From the NCBI GenBank assembly GCA_017435665.1, contig JAFSEP010000025.1:1-62543 (forward strand): a DNA stretch of 62,543 nt, given 5' to 3'. A program made the translations under genes and the position numbers. Under the pieces are notes generated by a model that ran no database searches, was not told where the DNA came from, and saw nothing but the letters and a program-made list of their open reading frames with translations. Every line of letters starts with the position of its first letter. The first letter of the stretch is position 1. The stretch is from Clostridia bacterium (lineage in GTDB: Bacteria > Bacillota > Clostridia > Oscillospirales > Acutalibacteraceae). Shown piece after piece: positions 50,352-58,444 of the stretch.

Positions 50352-52084
50352 GAATAGTTATAGGTGAAGGCAGCTGCGGTATTGCCGCAGGTGCTCATAA
50401 GGTATATGAAGCTATTGAAAAGCTGGGGATAAAGCCCGATGTAACCGGCTGTATCGGTATGTGCTTCCTTGAGCCCATTGTTGATATTTACGGTGAAAAC
50501 GGTGAGCTTGTGCGCAGACTTGTCAGAGTAACGGCAGGGGATGCGGAAAAGATAGTCACCGCAGTAAAAAACGGCGAGCTTTCTCTGCTTGACAGTATCA
50601 CGATTTCTGCAGATGACAGCGCTTTTCTTGAAAAGCAGACAAGAATAGCACTTCGCAACTGCGGTGTTATAGACCCGACGGATATTGATGCATATATAAG
50701 CCGTGGCGGATATTCGGCGCTGGGTAAGGTGCTTAAAATGACACCCGAGCAGGTTATCGATGAAATCAAAATTTCAGGTCTTGCAGGTCGTGGCGGTGCC
50801 GGTTTCCCCACCTGGTTCAAGTGGAATGCCGCCCGTCAGTCAGTTTCAGATACGAAGTATCTTATCTGTAATGCAGACGAGGGAGACCCGGGTGCATTTA
50901 TGGACAGAGCTGTTATCGAAAGCGACCCCCATAATCTTATTGAAGGTATGCTTATAGGTGCATATGCTATCGGTGCAAAGGAAGCTGTGGTTTATGTAAG
51001 AGCTGAGTATCCCCTTGCAATCGTCAGACTTGAAGAAGCAATCAGACAGGCTGAGGAGAAGGGATATCTGGGTGAAAATATCCTTGGAAGCGGTTTCTCC
51101 TGCCATATGAGAATCAAGGCAGGTGCAGGTGCTTTCGTATGCGGTGAGGAAACTGCACTTATTGAATCTCTTGAAGGCAAGCGTGGTATGCCGAGACTCA
51201 AGCCTCCCTTCCCTGCGCAGAGAGGTTATAATGACGAGCCTTCTAATATAAACAATGTTGAAACCTTCGCAAACGTTGCCTGGATAATCAATAACGGCGG
51301 TGAAGCCTTTGCCGCTATGGGTACGGAAAACAGCAAGGGCACAAAGGTGTTTGCTCTGACAGGCAAAATACGCCGAGGCGGTCTTGTGGAAGTACCTATG
51401 GGAATGACCATCAGAGACATAATTTATGATATAGGCGGAGGTATCCGTGGTGACCGTGAATGCAAGGCTGTTCAGCTGGGCGGTCCCTCAGGAGGCTGTA
51501 TTCCCTCAGACAAGTTCGATACGCTTATTGATTATAAAGAGCTTGCCGCAACGGGCGCAATCATGGGCTCAGGCGGTATGGTTGTTATGGATGACACTAC
51601 CTGTATGGTAGGTATGGCTAAATTCTTCCTTGATTTTACTGCAAAGGAATCCTGCGGTAAGTGCGTTCATTGCCGTATAGGTACAAAGCGCCTTCTTGAA
51701 ATCCTTGACAGAATAACAAAGGGCGAGGGCAAGGACGGAGATATAGAGCTTCTTGAAGAGCTGTGTGTTGCAGTTAAGGACGGAGCTCTCTGCGGTCTGG
51801 GTCAGACTGCACCCAACCCTGTGCTTTCAACTATCAGATACTTCCGTGACGAATACGAAGCTCACATAAACGAAAAGAGATGTCCCACCTGCGAATGCGC
51901 TGACCTTGTGACATATTATATTGAAGCTGAGAAGTGCAAGGGTTGCACGCTCTGCTCCAAAAAGTGTCCCGTTTCGGCAATAAGCGGTGATGTGAAACAG
52001 CCTCATATTATTGATATGGATAAGTGTATCAAGTGCGGTCAGTGTAAGTCTGTATGCCGATTTGATGCAGTATTTGTAAGATAA
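50348..52084 (+). CDS. nuoF: NuoF/HydB-like NADH-binding flavoprotein subunit
   Basis: 578 residues. A thioredoxin-like N-domain (GEGSCGIAAGAHKV, TGCIGMCFLEP) shows only three of four usual Cys. The NuoF core follows, with FMN/NADH loops GRGGAGFPTWFKWN and DEGDPGAFMDRAVIESDPHN, GAFVCGEETALI, and the [4Fe-4S] set ESCGKCVHCRIGT plus ALCGLGQ. The C-terminus holds two ferredoxin clusters (CKGCTLCSKKCP, CIKCGQCKSVC). This is the NAD(H) and flavin site of the complex. Confidence 0.93.
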   Translation: MRIVIGEGSCGIAAGAHKVYEAIEKLGIKPDVTGCIGMCFLEPIVDIYGENGELVRRLVRVTAGDAEKIVTAVKNGELSLLDSITISADDSAFLEKQTRIALRNCGVIDPTDIDAYISRGGYSALGKVLKMTPEQVIDEIKISGLAGRGGAGFPTWFKWNAARQSVSDTKYLICNADEGDPGAFMDRAVIESDPHNLIEGMLIGAYAIGAKEAVVYVRAEYPLAIVRLEEAIRQAEEKGYLGENILGSGFSCHMRIKAGAGAFVCGEETALIESLEGKRGMPRLKPPFPAQRGYNDEPSNINNVETFANVAWIINNGGEAFAAMGTENSKGTKVFALTGKIRRGGLVEVPMGMTIRDIIYDIGGGIRGDRECKAVQLGGPSGGCIPSDKFDTLIDYKELAATGAIMGSGGMVVMDDTTCMVGMAKFFLDFTAKESCGKCVHCRIGTKRLLEILDRITKGEGKDGDIELLEELCVAVKDGALCGLGQTAPNPVLSTIRYFRDEYEAHINEKRCPTCECADLVTYYIEAEKCKGCTLCSKKCPVSAISGDVKQPHIIDMDKCIKCGQCKSVCRFDAVFVR

Positions 52085-52098
52085 GGAGGCGGAAAAAG

Positions 52099-54126
52099 AT
52101 GGAAATGATAAAGATTAAAATTAATTCAAAGGAATGTGTCGGTCAGAAGGGACAGACCATTCTTGATATAGCCAAGGCAAACGGTATAGAAATTCCCACT
52201 CTCTGCCACCACGAAAGTGTGAAGCTTTACGGTGCCTGCGGAATCTGTCTCGTTGAGGGAGAAAATATGCCCAAGCTTATGCGTGCCTGTTCAACGGTTG
52301 CTTCAGACGGAATGGTGCTTTATACAGATTCCGAAAGAGTGAAGAAGGTTCGTGCAGTTGCGCTTGAGCTGCTTATGAGTGACCACGAAGGCGATTGCAA
52401 GGGTCCCTGCACGCTCAACTGTCCTGCCGGAACCGACTGTCAGGGCTATGTAAAGCAGATTGCTCTGGGCAACGATAGAGAAGCAGTAAAAATCATAAAG
52501 GATAAGCTTCCTCTTCCTGCTTCAATCGGCAGAGTGTGTCCTCACCCCTGTGAAACAGCCTGCAGAAGAACAAAGGTTGAAGAGCCTATCTCGATTGCAT
52601 ATCTTAAATACTTTGCAGCCGACAGAGTTCTTGCAGATAACCCATATATTCCTCAGCCTGAGAAGTCAAGCGGCAAAAGCGTTGCAATAATCGGCGGCGG
52701 TCCTGCTGGTCTTACTGCTGCATATTTCCTTGCACTCAAGGGTCACGCTGTTAAGATTTACGATACTATGCCTAAAATGGGCGGTATGCTCCGTTACGGT
52801 ATTCCCGAATACCGTCTTCCCAAGAAGGTTCTTGATGCTGAAATCGCAGAAATAGCATCTGTTGGCGTTGAGATGATAAACAATGTGAAAATCGGTGCTG
52901 ATATTACTCTTGCTCAGCTTCGGGAGGAAAATTGTGCTGTTCTTGTTGCTATCGGTGCATGGAAAAACACAGGCTTACGCTGTAAAGGCGAAGAACTTGA
53001 CGGCGTAATGGGCGGTATAGAATTTCTCCGTCACGTTGCACTCGGTGAAGATGCAAAAATCGGCAACAAGGTTGCAGTAGTCGGCGGCGGTAACACCGCT
53101 ATGGACGCCTGCAGAACGGCAGTTCGTCTCGGTGCAGAGAAGGTTTATGTGATTTACAGAAGAACAAGAGATGAAATGCCTGCTGAAAAAATAGAAATCA
53201 GCGAGGCTATGGAAGAGGGCGTTGAGTTCAAATTCCTCACAAACCCTGCTGAAATTATCGATGAAAACGGAAAAGTTACTTCAGTTAAGCTTCAGGTTAT
53301 GGAGCTTGGGGAGCCCGATGCAAGCGGAAGACGTTCTCCTGTTGCTGTTGAAGGTAAGTTTGAGACACTTGAGGTTGATAATGTTATCTGTGCTATCGGC
53401 CAGAAGGTCAATGTAGCAGGATTTGAAGAAATTGAGCTTAACCGTTGGGGAATTATCTCTGCAGATGAAAAATATTTCACCACATCTCTTGAAGGTGTGT
53501 TCGCAGTAGGCGATGCCACAAACAAGGGCGCATCCATTGCCATTGATGCAATCGGTGAAGCAAACAAGGCAGCTAGCGTTATTGACGGCTATCTCAACGG
53601 TATGGACACACCTTATGTTGCACCCGTACTGTCAAAGAGAGAGCCGGAGGACAGCTATTTCGAGCAGTTTGAAAAGGCTGAACGCATTAAGATGCCCGTC
53701 AGACCTGCTGAAGAACGCAAGCACGATTTCAAGGAAATCAACCTGGGCTTTGAGGAAGAAAAAGCACGTGCTGAGGCTGCAAGATGCCTTGAGTGCGGCT
53801 GCCACGACTATGCTGACTGCAAGCTCATCAGATATGCCGACAGATACAGGGTTGATACCTGTAAGCTTGCAGGTGAAAAGCACCAATGCTTCACGGAAAA
53901 AAGGCTCGAGGTTATTGAAAGAGACCAGGGCAAGTGCATACTTTGTAATCTTTGTGTACGTGCGTGCCGTGAGGATGCAAAGCAGGGCATACTGGGACTT
54001 GTGGGCAGAGGCTTCGGTACGGTCATTCGTCCCGAGTTCAATAAGCCTGAGACGATACACGTTTGTGCTGATTGTCACAAGTGCGTAGATGTTTGTCCCA
54101 CAGGTGCGCTGAAGCTTCTTAAATAA
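52099..54126 (+). CDS. GltD-like FAD/NAD(P)H oxidoreductase fused to ferredoxin domains
   Basis: 675 residues, RBS AAGGAGG. Order: a plant-type [2Fe-2S] domain (about 1-80, KLYGACGICLVEG), a Cys-rich GltD-type N-domain (CKGPCTLNCPAGTDCQGY), an FAD loop (AIIGGGPAGLTAAYFLA), an NAD(P)H loop (VAVVGGGNTAMDACRTAV) with YRRTRDEMPA, whose arginines fit NADPH, and a C-terminal pair of [4Fe-4S] clusters (CILCNLCVRAC, CADCHKCVDVCP). This resembles NfnB with extra ferredoxin domains. With the NuoE/NuoF partners it could bifurcate electrons between NADPH, NADH and ferredoxin. Confidence 0.88.
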   Translation: MEMIKIKINSKECVGQKGQTILDIAKANGIEIPTLCHHESVKLYGACGICLVEGENMPKLMRACSTVASDGMVLYTDSERVKKVRAVALELLMSDHEGDCKGPCTLNCPAGTDCQGYVKQIALGNDREAVKIIKDKLPLPASIGRVCPHPCETACRRTKVEEPISIAYLKYFAADRVLADNPYIPQPEKSSGKSVAIIGGGPAGLTAAYFLALKGHAVKIYDTMPKMGGMLRYGIPEYRLPKKVLDAEIAEIASVGVEMINNVKIGADITLAQLREENCAVLVAIGAWKNTGLRCKGEELDGVMGGIEFLRHVALGEDAKIGNKVAVVGGGNTAMDACRTAVRLGAEKVYVIYRRTRDEMPAEKIEISEAMEEGVEFKFLTNPAEIIDENGKVTSVKLQVMELGEPDASGRRSPVAVEGKFETLEVDNVICAIGQKVNVAGFEEIELNRWGIISADEKYFTTSLEGVFAVGDATNKGASIAIDAIGEANKAASVIDGYLNGMDTPYVAPVLSKREPEDSYFEQFEKAERIKMPVRPAEERKHDFKEINLGFEEEKARAEAARCLECGCHDYADCKLIRYADRYRVDTCKLAGEKHQCFTEKRLEVIERDQGKCILCNLCVRACREDAKQGILGLVGRGFGTVIRPEFNKPETIHVCADCHKCVDVCPTGALKLLK

Positions 54127-54136
54127 AGGGATTTTT

Positions 54137-54172
54137 ATCGGTCTTCGCAAGCCAACGGAGACCGATTTTTTT
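54137..54172 (+). terminator. Terminator of the transhydrogenase operon
   Basis: ATCGGTCT/AGACCGAT stem, extended by imperfect pairs, followed by TTTTTTT. Confidence 0.8.
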
Positions 54173-54274
54173 GCTGTTACAAGGGCATAAATTCGTCATT
54201 TTGAGAGTAAAATATTGCTGTCGGGAGTTTGCGCTGTATGTCAAAAAATAAAATAAAAAATTTCGGAAATTCTC

Positions 54275-54303
54275 TTGACAAACGCCTTGGTTTTTGATAT
54301 AGT
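54275..54303 (+). promoter_or_regulatory. Promoter of the tRNA cluster
   Basis: TTGACA (54275-54280), 17-nt spacer, TATAGT (54298-54303), 33 nt before tRNA-Val. Confidence 0.85.
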
Positions 54304-54336
54304 ATTCAAGCACTACGGAATACGTGTGTAACAAAT

Positions 54337-54412
54337 GGGAGCATAGCTCAGCTGGGAGAGCATCTGCCTTACAAGCAGAGGGTCATAGGTTCGAGCCCTA
54401 TTGTTCCCACCA
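54337..54412 (+). tRNA. tRNA-Val (TAC)
   Basis: Acceptor GGGAGCA/TGTTCCC, anticodon loop CTTACAA with anticodon TAC, encoded CCA. Confidence 0.97.
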
Positions 54413-54417
54413 AGGAT

Positions 54418-54494
54418 GGCCCGGTAGTTCAGTTGGTTAGAACGCTAGCCTGTCACGCTAGAGGTCGACGGTTCGAGCCCGTTCCGGGTCGCCA
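54418..54494 (+). tRNA. tRNA-Asp (GTC)
   Basis: Acceptor GGCCCGG/CCGGGTC, anticodon loop CTGTCAC with anticodon GTC, discriminator G and encoded CCA. Confidence 0.97.
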
Positions 54495-54501
54495 TTCTTA
54501 T

Positions 54502-54577
54502 GCGGATGTAGCTCATCTGGTAGAGCGCCACCTTGCCAAGGTGGAGGTAGCGGGTTCGAGCCCCGTCATCCGCTCCA
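54502..54577 (+). tRNA. tRNA-Gly (GCC)
   Basis: Acceptor GCGGATG/CATCCGC, anticodon loop TTGCCAA with anticodon GCC, encoded CCA. Confidence 0.97.
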
Positions 54578-54586
54578 GTTAAATAT

Positions 54587-54661
54587 GGTACCATAGCCAA
54601 GTGGTAAGGCCACGGTCTGCAAAACCGTTATTCCCCGGTTCAAATCCGGGTGGTACCTCCA
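54587..54661 (+). tRNA. tRNA-Cys (GCA)
   Basis: Acceptor GGTACCA/TGGTACC, anticodon loop CTGCAAA with anticodon GCA, T-arm CCCGGTTCAAATCCGGG and encoded CCA. It is the last tRNA before the accessory region. Confidence 0.97.
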
Positions 54662-54663
54662 TG

Positions 54664-54892
54664 ATGAGGTCTCACTTTAGAACCTCTCCCCGAAAACCCT
54701 TGAGAAATCAAGGGTTTTCAGCATTTTTAAGGACAATTTTTTGACCTTTTACCGATAGAACCAAAATCGCCATTTTTTAAGACCACTCGGTTTTGAACTG
54801 GGGAATTAACTAAAAATTGAATATTTCCATACATAAGACCTATTTTTAAAGAAGTTAAGCTTCTAAAAAATAGATCTTTTTTATTACCAAAC
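54664..54892. repeat. Left direct repeat flanking the GNAT gene
   Basis: Starts TGAGGTCTCACTTTAGA and ends with CATAAGACCTATTTTTAA...AATAGATCTTTTTT, a terminator-like hairpin. It matches 55516-55669 in the same orientation, but has about 80 extra nt inside. Read backwards, the middle contains TTCCCCAGTTCAAAACCG, similar to the tRNA-Cys T-arm. Confidence 0.7.
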
Positions 54893-54966
54893 GCATACCC
54901 TTGTAAAATAACAATTGTTGTGCTATAATCAGCCCGACAAATAAGAATTTGATGGAGTATGAAGAG

Positions 54967-55437
54967 ATGGATATAAAAGAGAAACAATCATTGGTGATTC
55001 AAAAAGTTAATAGAGATACTGAACTTGCAAAACGCTTGTTGGACTTCATTAAAAATTTCTCATGGTTAGAAGTTAAAGAACATACTATGCGTACAATTGA
55101 AAATTGGGAATTTGAGGCGTGGGAAACTCCTTTTGTCGCAATGGTTGACGACTGTATTGTTGGAATGGTAACTATCATGAAATCTGACTATTATCCGTTA
55201 CCGGAAATATTTCCGTGGATATCAACTTTGTTCGTAAGCGAAGAATATCGTGGTAATAGAATCAGCGAAAAACTTATTAATTTCGCAAATCAGTATGCAA
55301 AAGAGATTGGTTTTGACAAAACATATATTCCAACAGAATATATCGGCTTATATGAAAAATTCGGATATTCTTATGTTAGGGATATCGTTAATTACGGAAA
55401 CGGTATAGACCGCCTGTATGCTAAAGAATTAAACTGA
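54967..55437 (+). CDS. GNAT family N-acetyltransferase
   Basis: 156 residues from ATG 54967 (GGAG 9 nt upstream; earlier in-frame ATG/TTG codons overlap that site). GNAT fold with strand ETPFVAMVDDCIVGMVTIM, acetyl-CoA motif A in LFVSEEYRGNRISEKLINFA (Gln/Arg-x-x-Gly-x-x type) and the late YEKFGYSY segment. Substrate unknown; related proteins acetylate small amines or antibiotics. The gene is AT-rich and bracketed by direct repeats, which suggests acquisition as a cassette. Confidence 0.85.
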   Translation: MDIKEKQSLVIQKVNRDTELAKRLLDFIKNFSWLEVKEHTMRTIENWEFEAWETPFVAMVDDCIVGMVTIMKSDYYPLPEIFPWISTLFVSEEYRGNRISEKLINFANQYAKEIGFDKTYIPTEYIGLYEKFGYSYVRDIVNYGNGIDRLYAKELN

Positions 55438-55515
55438 TTTTATTTGACAAATTCAAATTTATCGGGCTGTTTTGAGTGATTTCAATTTTTGACAAAAACA
55501 AGTTGTAAACACAGG

Positions 55516-55669
55516 TGAGGTCTTAATTTAGACCAAAAGTCTTAAAATTACCATTTTATTAACAACTCGGATTTGAACCGGTGAAATCACTAAAGTTTAA
55601 TATTTTCTTACATAAGACCTATTTTTAAGGAAGATTAACTTCTGAAAAAATAGGTCTTTTTTTTATGCC
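55516..55669. repeat. Right direct repeat flanking the GNAT gene
   Basis: TGAGGTCTTAATTTAGACC to AATAGGTCTTTTTTTT. Same orientation as 54664-54892. Its reverse complement contains CACCGGTTCAAATCCGAG, near the tRNA-Cys T-arm CCCGGTTCAAATCCGGG. Its own terminal hairpin (AAGACCTATTTTT...AAAAAATAGGTCTT) can terminate the GNAT transcript. Confidence 0.7.
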
Positions 55670-55703
55670 TTAAAACCCCTACCTCATATCAACAAAGTTA
55701 CAT

Positions 55704-55734
55704 AGCTGTTACGAAAAAAAGTAACGGCTTTTTT
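55704..55734 (+). terminator. Hairpin before the mobile-element genes
   Basis: AGCTGTTAC/GTAACGGCT stem with a GAAAAAAA loop, followed by TTTTT. It insulates the element from upstream reading, or could be an attenuator. Confidence 0.7.
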
Positions 55735-55753
55735 AGTAAAGGAGGTAAACCGA

Positions 55754-55852
55754 ATGATTACAACAGCAATCATTTATAACATCGGTAGAGGTTTGGCATT
55801 TAATGTTGTGCTTCCTCTTTGGTATGTGTTCAATCAGATTATCGGCATTTAG
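55754..55852 (+). CDS. 32-residue hydrophobic peptide
   Basis: ATG 55754 with GGAGG 8 nt upstream, ending TAG 55852. The product (MITTAIIYNIGRGLAFNVVL, then PLWYVFNQIIGI) is one hydrophobic stretch. The very good RBS argues that it is translated. It may be a membrane peptide of the element or a leader for parAB. No family recognised. Confidence 0.5.
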   Translation: MITTAIIYNIGRGLAFNVVLPLWYVFNQIIGI

Positions 55853-55893
55853 TTTGGTTGAGAAGAAACATTTCTTTGAAAAGGAGGAATGTA

Positions 55894-55923
55894 ATGTCGC
55901 AGATATTTGCACATGAATATTAG
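55894..55923 (+). CDS. Nine-residue leader peptide candidate
   Basis: ATG after AAGGAGGAATGTA, encoding MSQIFAHEY and stopping 24 nt before the parA start. Possible translational leader; may also be chance. Confidence 0.3.
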   Translation: MSQIFAHEY

Positions 55924-55947
55924 CAATTAACTTTAGGAGGTATGCAC

Positions 55948-56637
55948 TTGAATAATTGCAAAGTAATTGCAATCGCAAATCAAAAAGGCGGTGTAGGTAA
56001 AACTACAACTGCAGCAAACTTGGGAGCAGGACTTGTACGACAAGGCAAAAAAGTTTTGTTGATTGATGCCGACCCACAAGGAAGTCTTACGCTCTCATTA
56101 GGTGTTAAAAATCCAGACGAACTCGATTCAACACTCGCAAATGTTATGGAGAGGATTGTTGACGATAAAGAGTTTAAATCGGGATTTGCTCTTTTAAGGA
56201 CAGAAGAAGGAATTGATTTAATGCCTTCAAATATCGAATTATCAGGCATTGAAGTCCGATTAGTTAATGAAATGAGCCGAGAAAGAGTATTGAAATCTTA
56301 TGTTGATACAGTAAGGGACAAATACGACTATATCCTCATAGATTGTATGCCCTCACTCGGTATGATGACCTTTAATGCTCTTTGTTCGGCAGATAGCGTC
56401 ATTATTCCTACAACACCGGAGTTTTTATCGGCAAAGGGACTTGAACAGCTTCTCGGAACAATAAACAGAGTAAAAAGGCGTATAAACCCCGACCTTAAAA
56501 TTGACGGCATTCTTATAACTATGGTCGATAATCGTACAAGGTTCGGCAGAGGTTTAGAAAGCCTTATAAGACAACAGTACGGTAAATACCCAACTGTTTT
56601 TAACACTGTTATTCCCCGTTCAATAAGAGCTGTTTAA
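55948..56637 (+). pseudogene. parA: ParA family partition ATPase, C-terminus cut by a stop codon
   Basis: Starts at TTG 55948 (AGGAGG 7 nt upstream; the ATG at 55942 is too close to it). 229 residues with deviant Walker [17 protein letters not shown], Walker A' region [16 protein letters not shown] and Walker [15 protein letters not shown]. The frame meets TAA at 56635-56637 right after PRSIRAV. Downstream, the same frame continues with TAAEGKSIYLHDKNGKVAEA and TKEVMND, the normal ParA C-terminus, to 56778. A single GAA-to-TAA change explains it. The last helix is lost, so activity is doubtful. Confidence 0.85.
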
Positions 56638-56725
56638 ACAGCAGCAGAAGGCAAAAGCATTTATCTTCACGATAAAAACGGTAAAGTGGCTGAAGCCTAT
56701 GCAAATTTTACGAAGGAGGTAATGA

Positions 56726-57679
56726 ATGATGGCAAAACAAGACAGCGTGTCAAAAGTTCATCTGAGCTCATTCGATGATTTGTTTCAAACAGATGAAAGT
56801 CGTGAAGACTTAAAGAGAGAAAGGCTTATGGAAATCCCCATTTCTTTAATTCACGATTTCCCTGACCATCCGTACAAGGTTAAAGACGATGAAAATATGT
56901 TTGAACTTGTTGAAAGTATAAAGACAAGAGGGTTAATTCAACCCGTACTTGTAAGACCACTTGATGACGGGACATACGAAATGGTGTCCGGACACAGAAG
57001 AAAAAGAGCATTTGAACTTGCGAATATCGAAAAGATACCTGCAAGAGTTCAGGAACTTACAAAGGATGAAGCAATACTTTCAATGGTGGACAGTAATCTG
57101 CAACGAGATGAAATACTCCCCTCAGAAAAAGCCTTCGCTTTCAAGATGCGACTTGATGCTATGAAAAGACAAGGTTATCGTACAGATTTAACTTCTCGAC
57201 CAATGGGCGACAAGTCAGACAACAAAAGAGCTGGCGAAATATTAGGAGAAGCAGTTGGCGAAAGTGAACGGCAAGTTCAGCGATATATTCGTCTTACTAA
57301 CCTAATTCCTGAAATTCTTGACCTTGTTGATGAAAAACTGATTGCTATGCGACCCGCAGTTGAAATCTCATATTTTGCACCTGAAGCACAAAAGTGGCTT
57401 TACGATGCTATTGGTGCAGCAGATGCAACACCTTCCCACGCACAAACTCTGCGAATGAGAAAATTCGCAGAACAAGGCAGATTGTCAGAAGATGTTATAA
57501 CTGCGATTATGGATGAAGAAAAACCGAACCAAAAGGAAAAATCTCCGTTCAGGGACAATCGTATATCAAATGCAATTCCAAAATCAATTCCAAAAGAAAA
57601 ACAGTGCGAATATGTATTAAAAGCTATCGACTACTATAACCGAATGTTGCAAAAACGTCGGGAAAGAGAAGCTCGATAG
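56726..57679 (+). CDS. parB: ParB/Spo0J family partition protein
   Basis: 317 residues; two adjacent ATGs (56726, 56729) follow AGGAGG. ParB N-domain: PISLIHDFPDHPYKVKDDEN, GLIQPVLVRPLDDGTYEMVS and the CTP-binding GHRRKRA motif, then a helix-turn-helix (NKRAGEILGEAVGESERQVQRYIRL). The C-terminal part is charged. It loads onto parS-like sites. No parS consensus was found nearby by eye. In the intact ancestor parA overlapped this start, so the pair was translationally coupled. Confidence 0.93.
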   Translation: MMAKQDSVSKVHLSSFDDLFQTDESREDLKRERLMEIPISLIHDFPDHPYKVKDDENMFELVESIKTRGLIQPVLVRPLDDGTYEMVSGHRRKRAFELANIEKIPARVQELTKDEAILSMVDSNLQRDEILPSEKAFAFKMRLDAMKRQGYRTDLTSRPMGDKSDNKRAGEILGEAVGESERQVQRYIRLTNLIPEILDLVDEKLIAMRPAVEISYFAPEAQKWLYDAIGAADATPSHAQTLRMRKFAEQGRLSEDVITAIMDEEKPNQKEKSPFRDNRISNAIPKSIPKEKQCEYVLKAIDYYNRMLQKRREREAR

Positions 57680-57686
57680 CTTTTTT
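57621..57686 (+). terminator. Long-loop hairpin at the end of parB
   Basis: AAGCTATCGA (57621-57630) pairs with TCGATAGCTT (57673-57682), followed by TTTTC. The loop includes the end of parB, so it forms after translation ends. Confidence 0.5.
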
Positions 57687-57788
57687 CTTTCCCCCTCTCA
57701 CACTCTCCCCTTTATTAAATACTAACTGTACTAACCGAGAATAAGAAATATTAACTCTGTTAGTAACTACAAGAAAGGAAAATGCAAA

Positions 57789-58067
57789 ATGAATATCAAA
57801 GTAGAAATCAAGAAAATCCTCAAAGGTGATAAGCCTACAAAGGCTTATGCAAACATTGTTATCGATGATGCAGTCGTAATTCACGGTGTTGGCGTTGTCG
57901 AAAACGAAAAAGGCAGATATATGTCTATGCCCATGACAAGTTGGAAGACAGCCAAGGGTGAAGAAGTAACAAGACCCGTATGCCATCCAATTTCTTCTTC
58001 GGCTCGTAAAGAACTTGAAGAAGCACTCTTCTCTGCCTATGAGCAGGAAATCAACAAAAACAACTAA
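57789..58067 (+). CDS. SpoVG-like regulatory protein
   Basis: 92 residues, RBS AAAGGAAAATG. It resembles SpoVG along its whole length: short strands VEIKKILKGDKPTKAYANIV, DDAVVIHGVGVVENEKGRY, the MSMPMTSW segment (SpoVG: FVAMPS), HPISSSARKELEEALFSAY (SpoVG: HPINS...R). SpoVG is a small DNA/RNA-binding regulator. This copy belongs to the mobile element and is probably an element-specific paralogue. Such genes are common in Firmicutes conjugative elements. Confidence 0.82.
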   Translation: MNIKVEIKKILKGDKPTKAYANIVIDDAVVIHGVGVVENEKGRYMSMPMTSWKTAKGEEVTRPVCHPISSSARKELEEALFSAYEQEINKNN

Positions 58068-58095
58068 ATTTTAAGAAAGAACGAGGTAAAAAAAT

Positions 58096-58353
58096 ATGTT
58101 TAACAAAGCAAAGACATTCATTCAGACAAAGGTTCAGGCAGTAAAGGACTTCTGTGCAGAAAAGGTTTCTCAGAAGGCTCACGAAGTTCTCGATGGTACA
58201 ATCGCAGAAGCGTATGTAGATACCGGTGTTAAGATTCTCATTGCCGTAGTTATCGGTGCTCTTCTTCTCGGCGGTCTTTACGCTCTCTTCAATTCAACCA
58301 TTATGCCTACAGTCACAAGCAAAATCATAGAGCTTTTCAACTACGCAGGTTAA
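58096..58353 (+). CDS. Pilin-like small membrane protein 1
   Basis: 85 residues, RBS AACGAGGT. A charged N-terminal helix, then DGTIAEAYVDTGVKILIAVV leading into one membrane helix, and a short tail ending FNYAG. The GT-x-A-E block before the hydrophobic stretch resembles a prepilin cleavage site (G|xxxE), one residue shorter than the Flp standard. A prepilin peptidase lies three genes on. It is the most divergent of three paralogues. Comparable proteins in gut elements go under DUF6133 (from memory). Confidence 0.7.
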   Translation: MFNKAKTFIQTKVQAVKDFCAEKVSQKAHEVLDGTIAEAYVDTGVKILIAVVIGALLLGGLYALFNSTIMPTVTSKIIELFNYAG

Positions 58354-58384
58354 AGCTCAATAAAACAAAACAATCTATCACAAA

Positions 58385-58413
58385 AGAGCATCCGAAAAAA
58401 ATACGGGTGCTCT
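58385..58413 (+). terminator. Hairpin between pilin-like genes 1 and 2
   Basis: AGAGCATCCG/CGGGTGCTCT stem followed by AAATTTTT. Probably a partial terminator or RNA-stabilising hairpin setting the ratio of pilin 1 to the later genes. Confidence 0.7.
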
Positions 58414-58444
58414 AAATTTTTAAGAAAGAATGAGGTAAAAAATT

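Noticed and set aside
49860-54126. Fragment of respiratory complex I
   Set aside because: Only NuoE and NuoF homologues are present; no membrane subunits or quinone-site genes, and the third gene is GltD-like.
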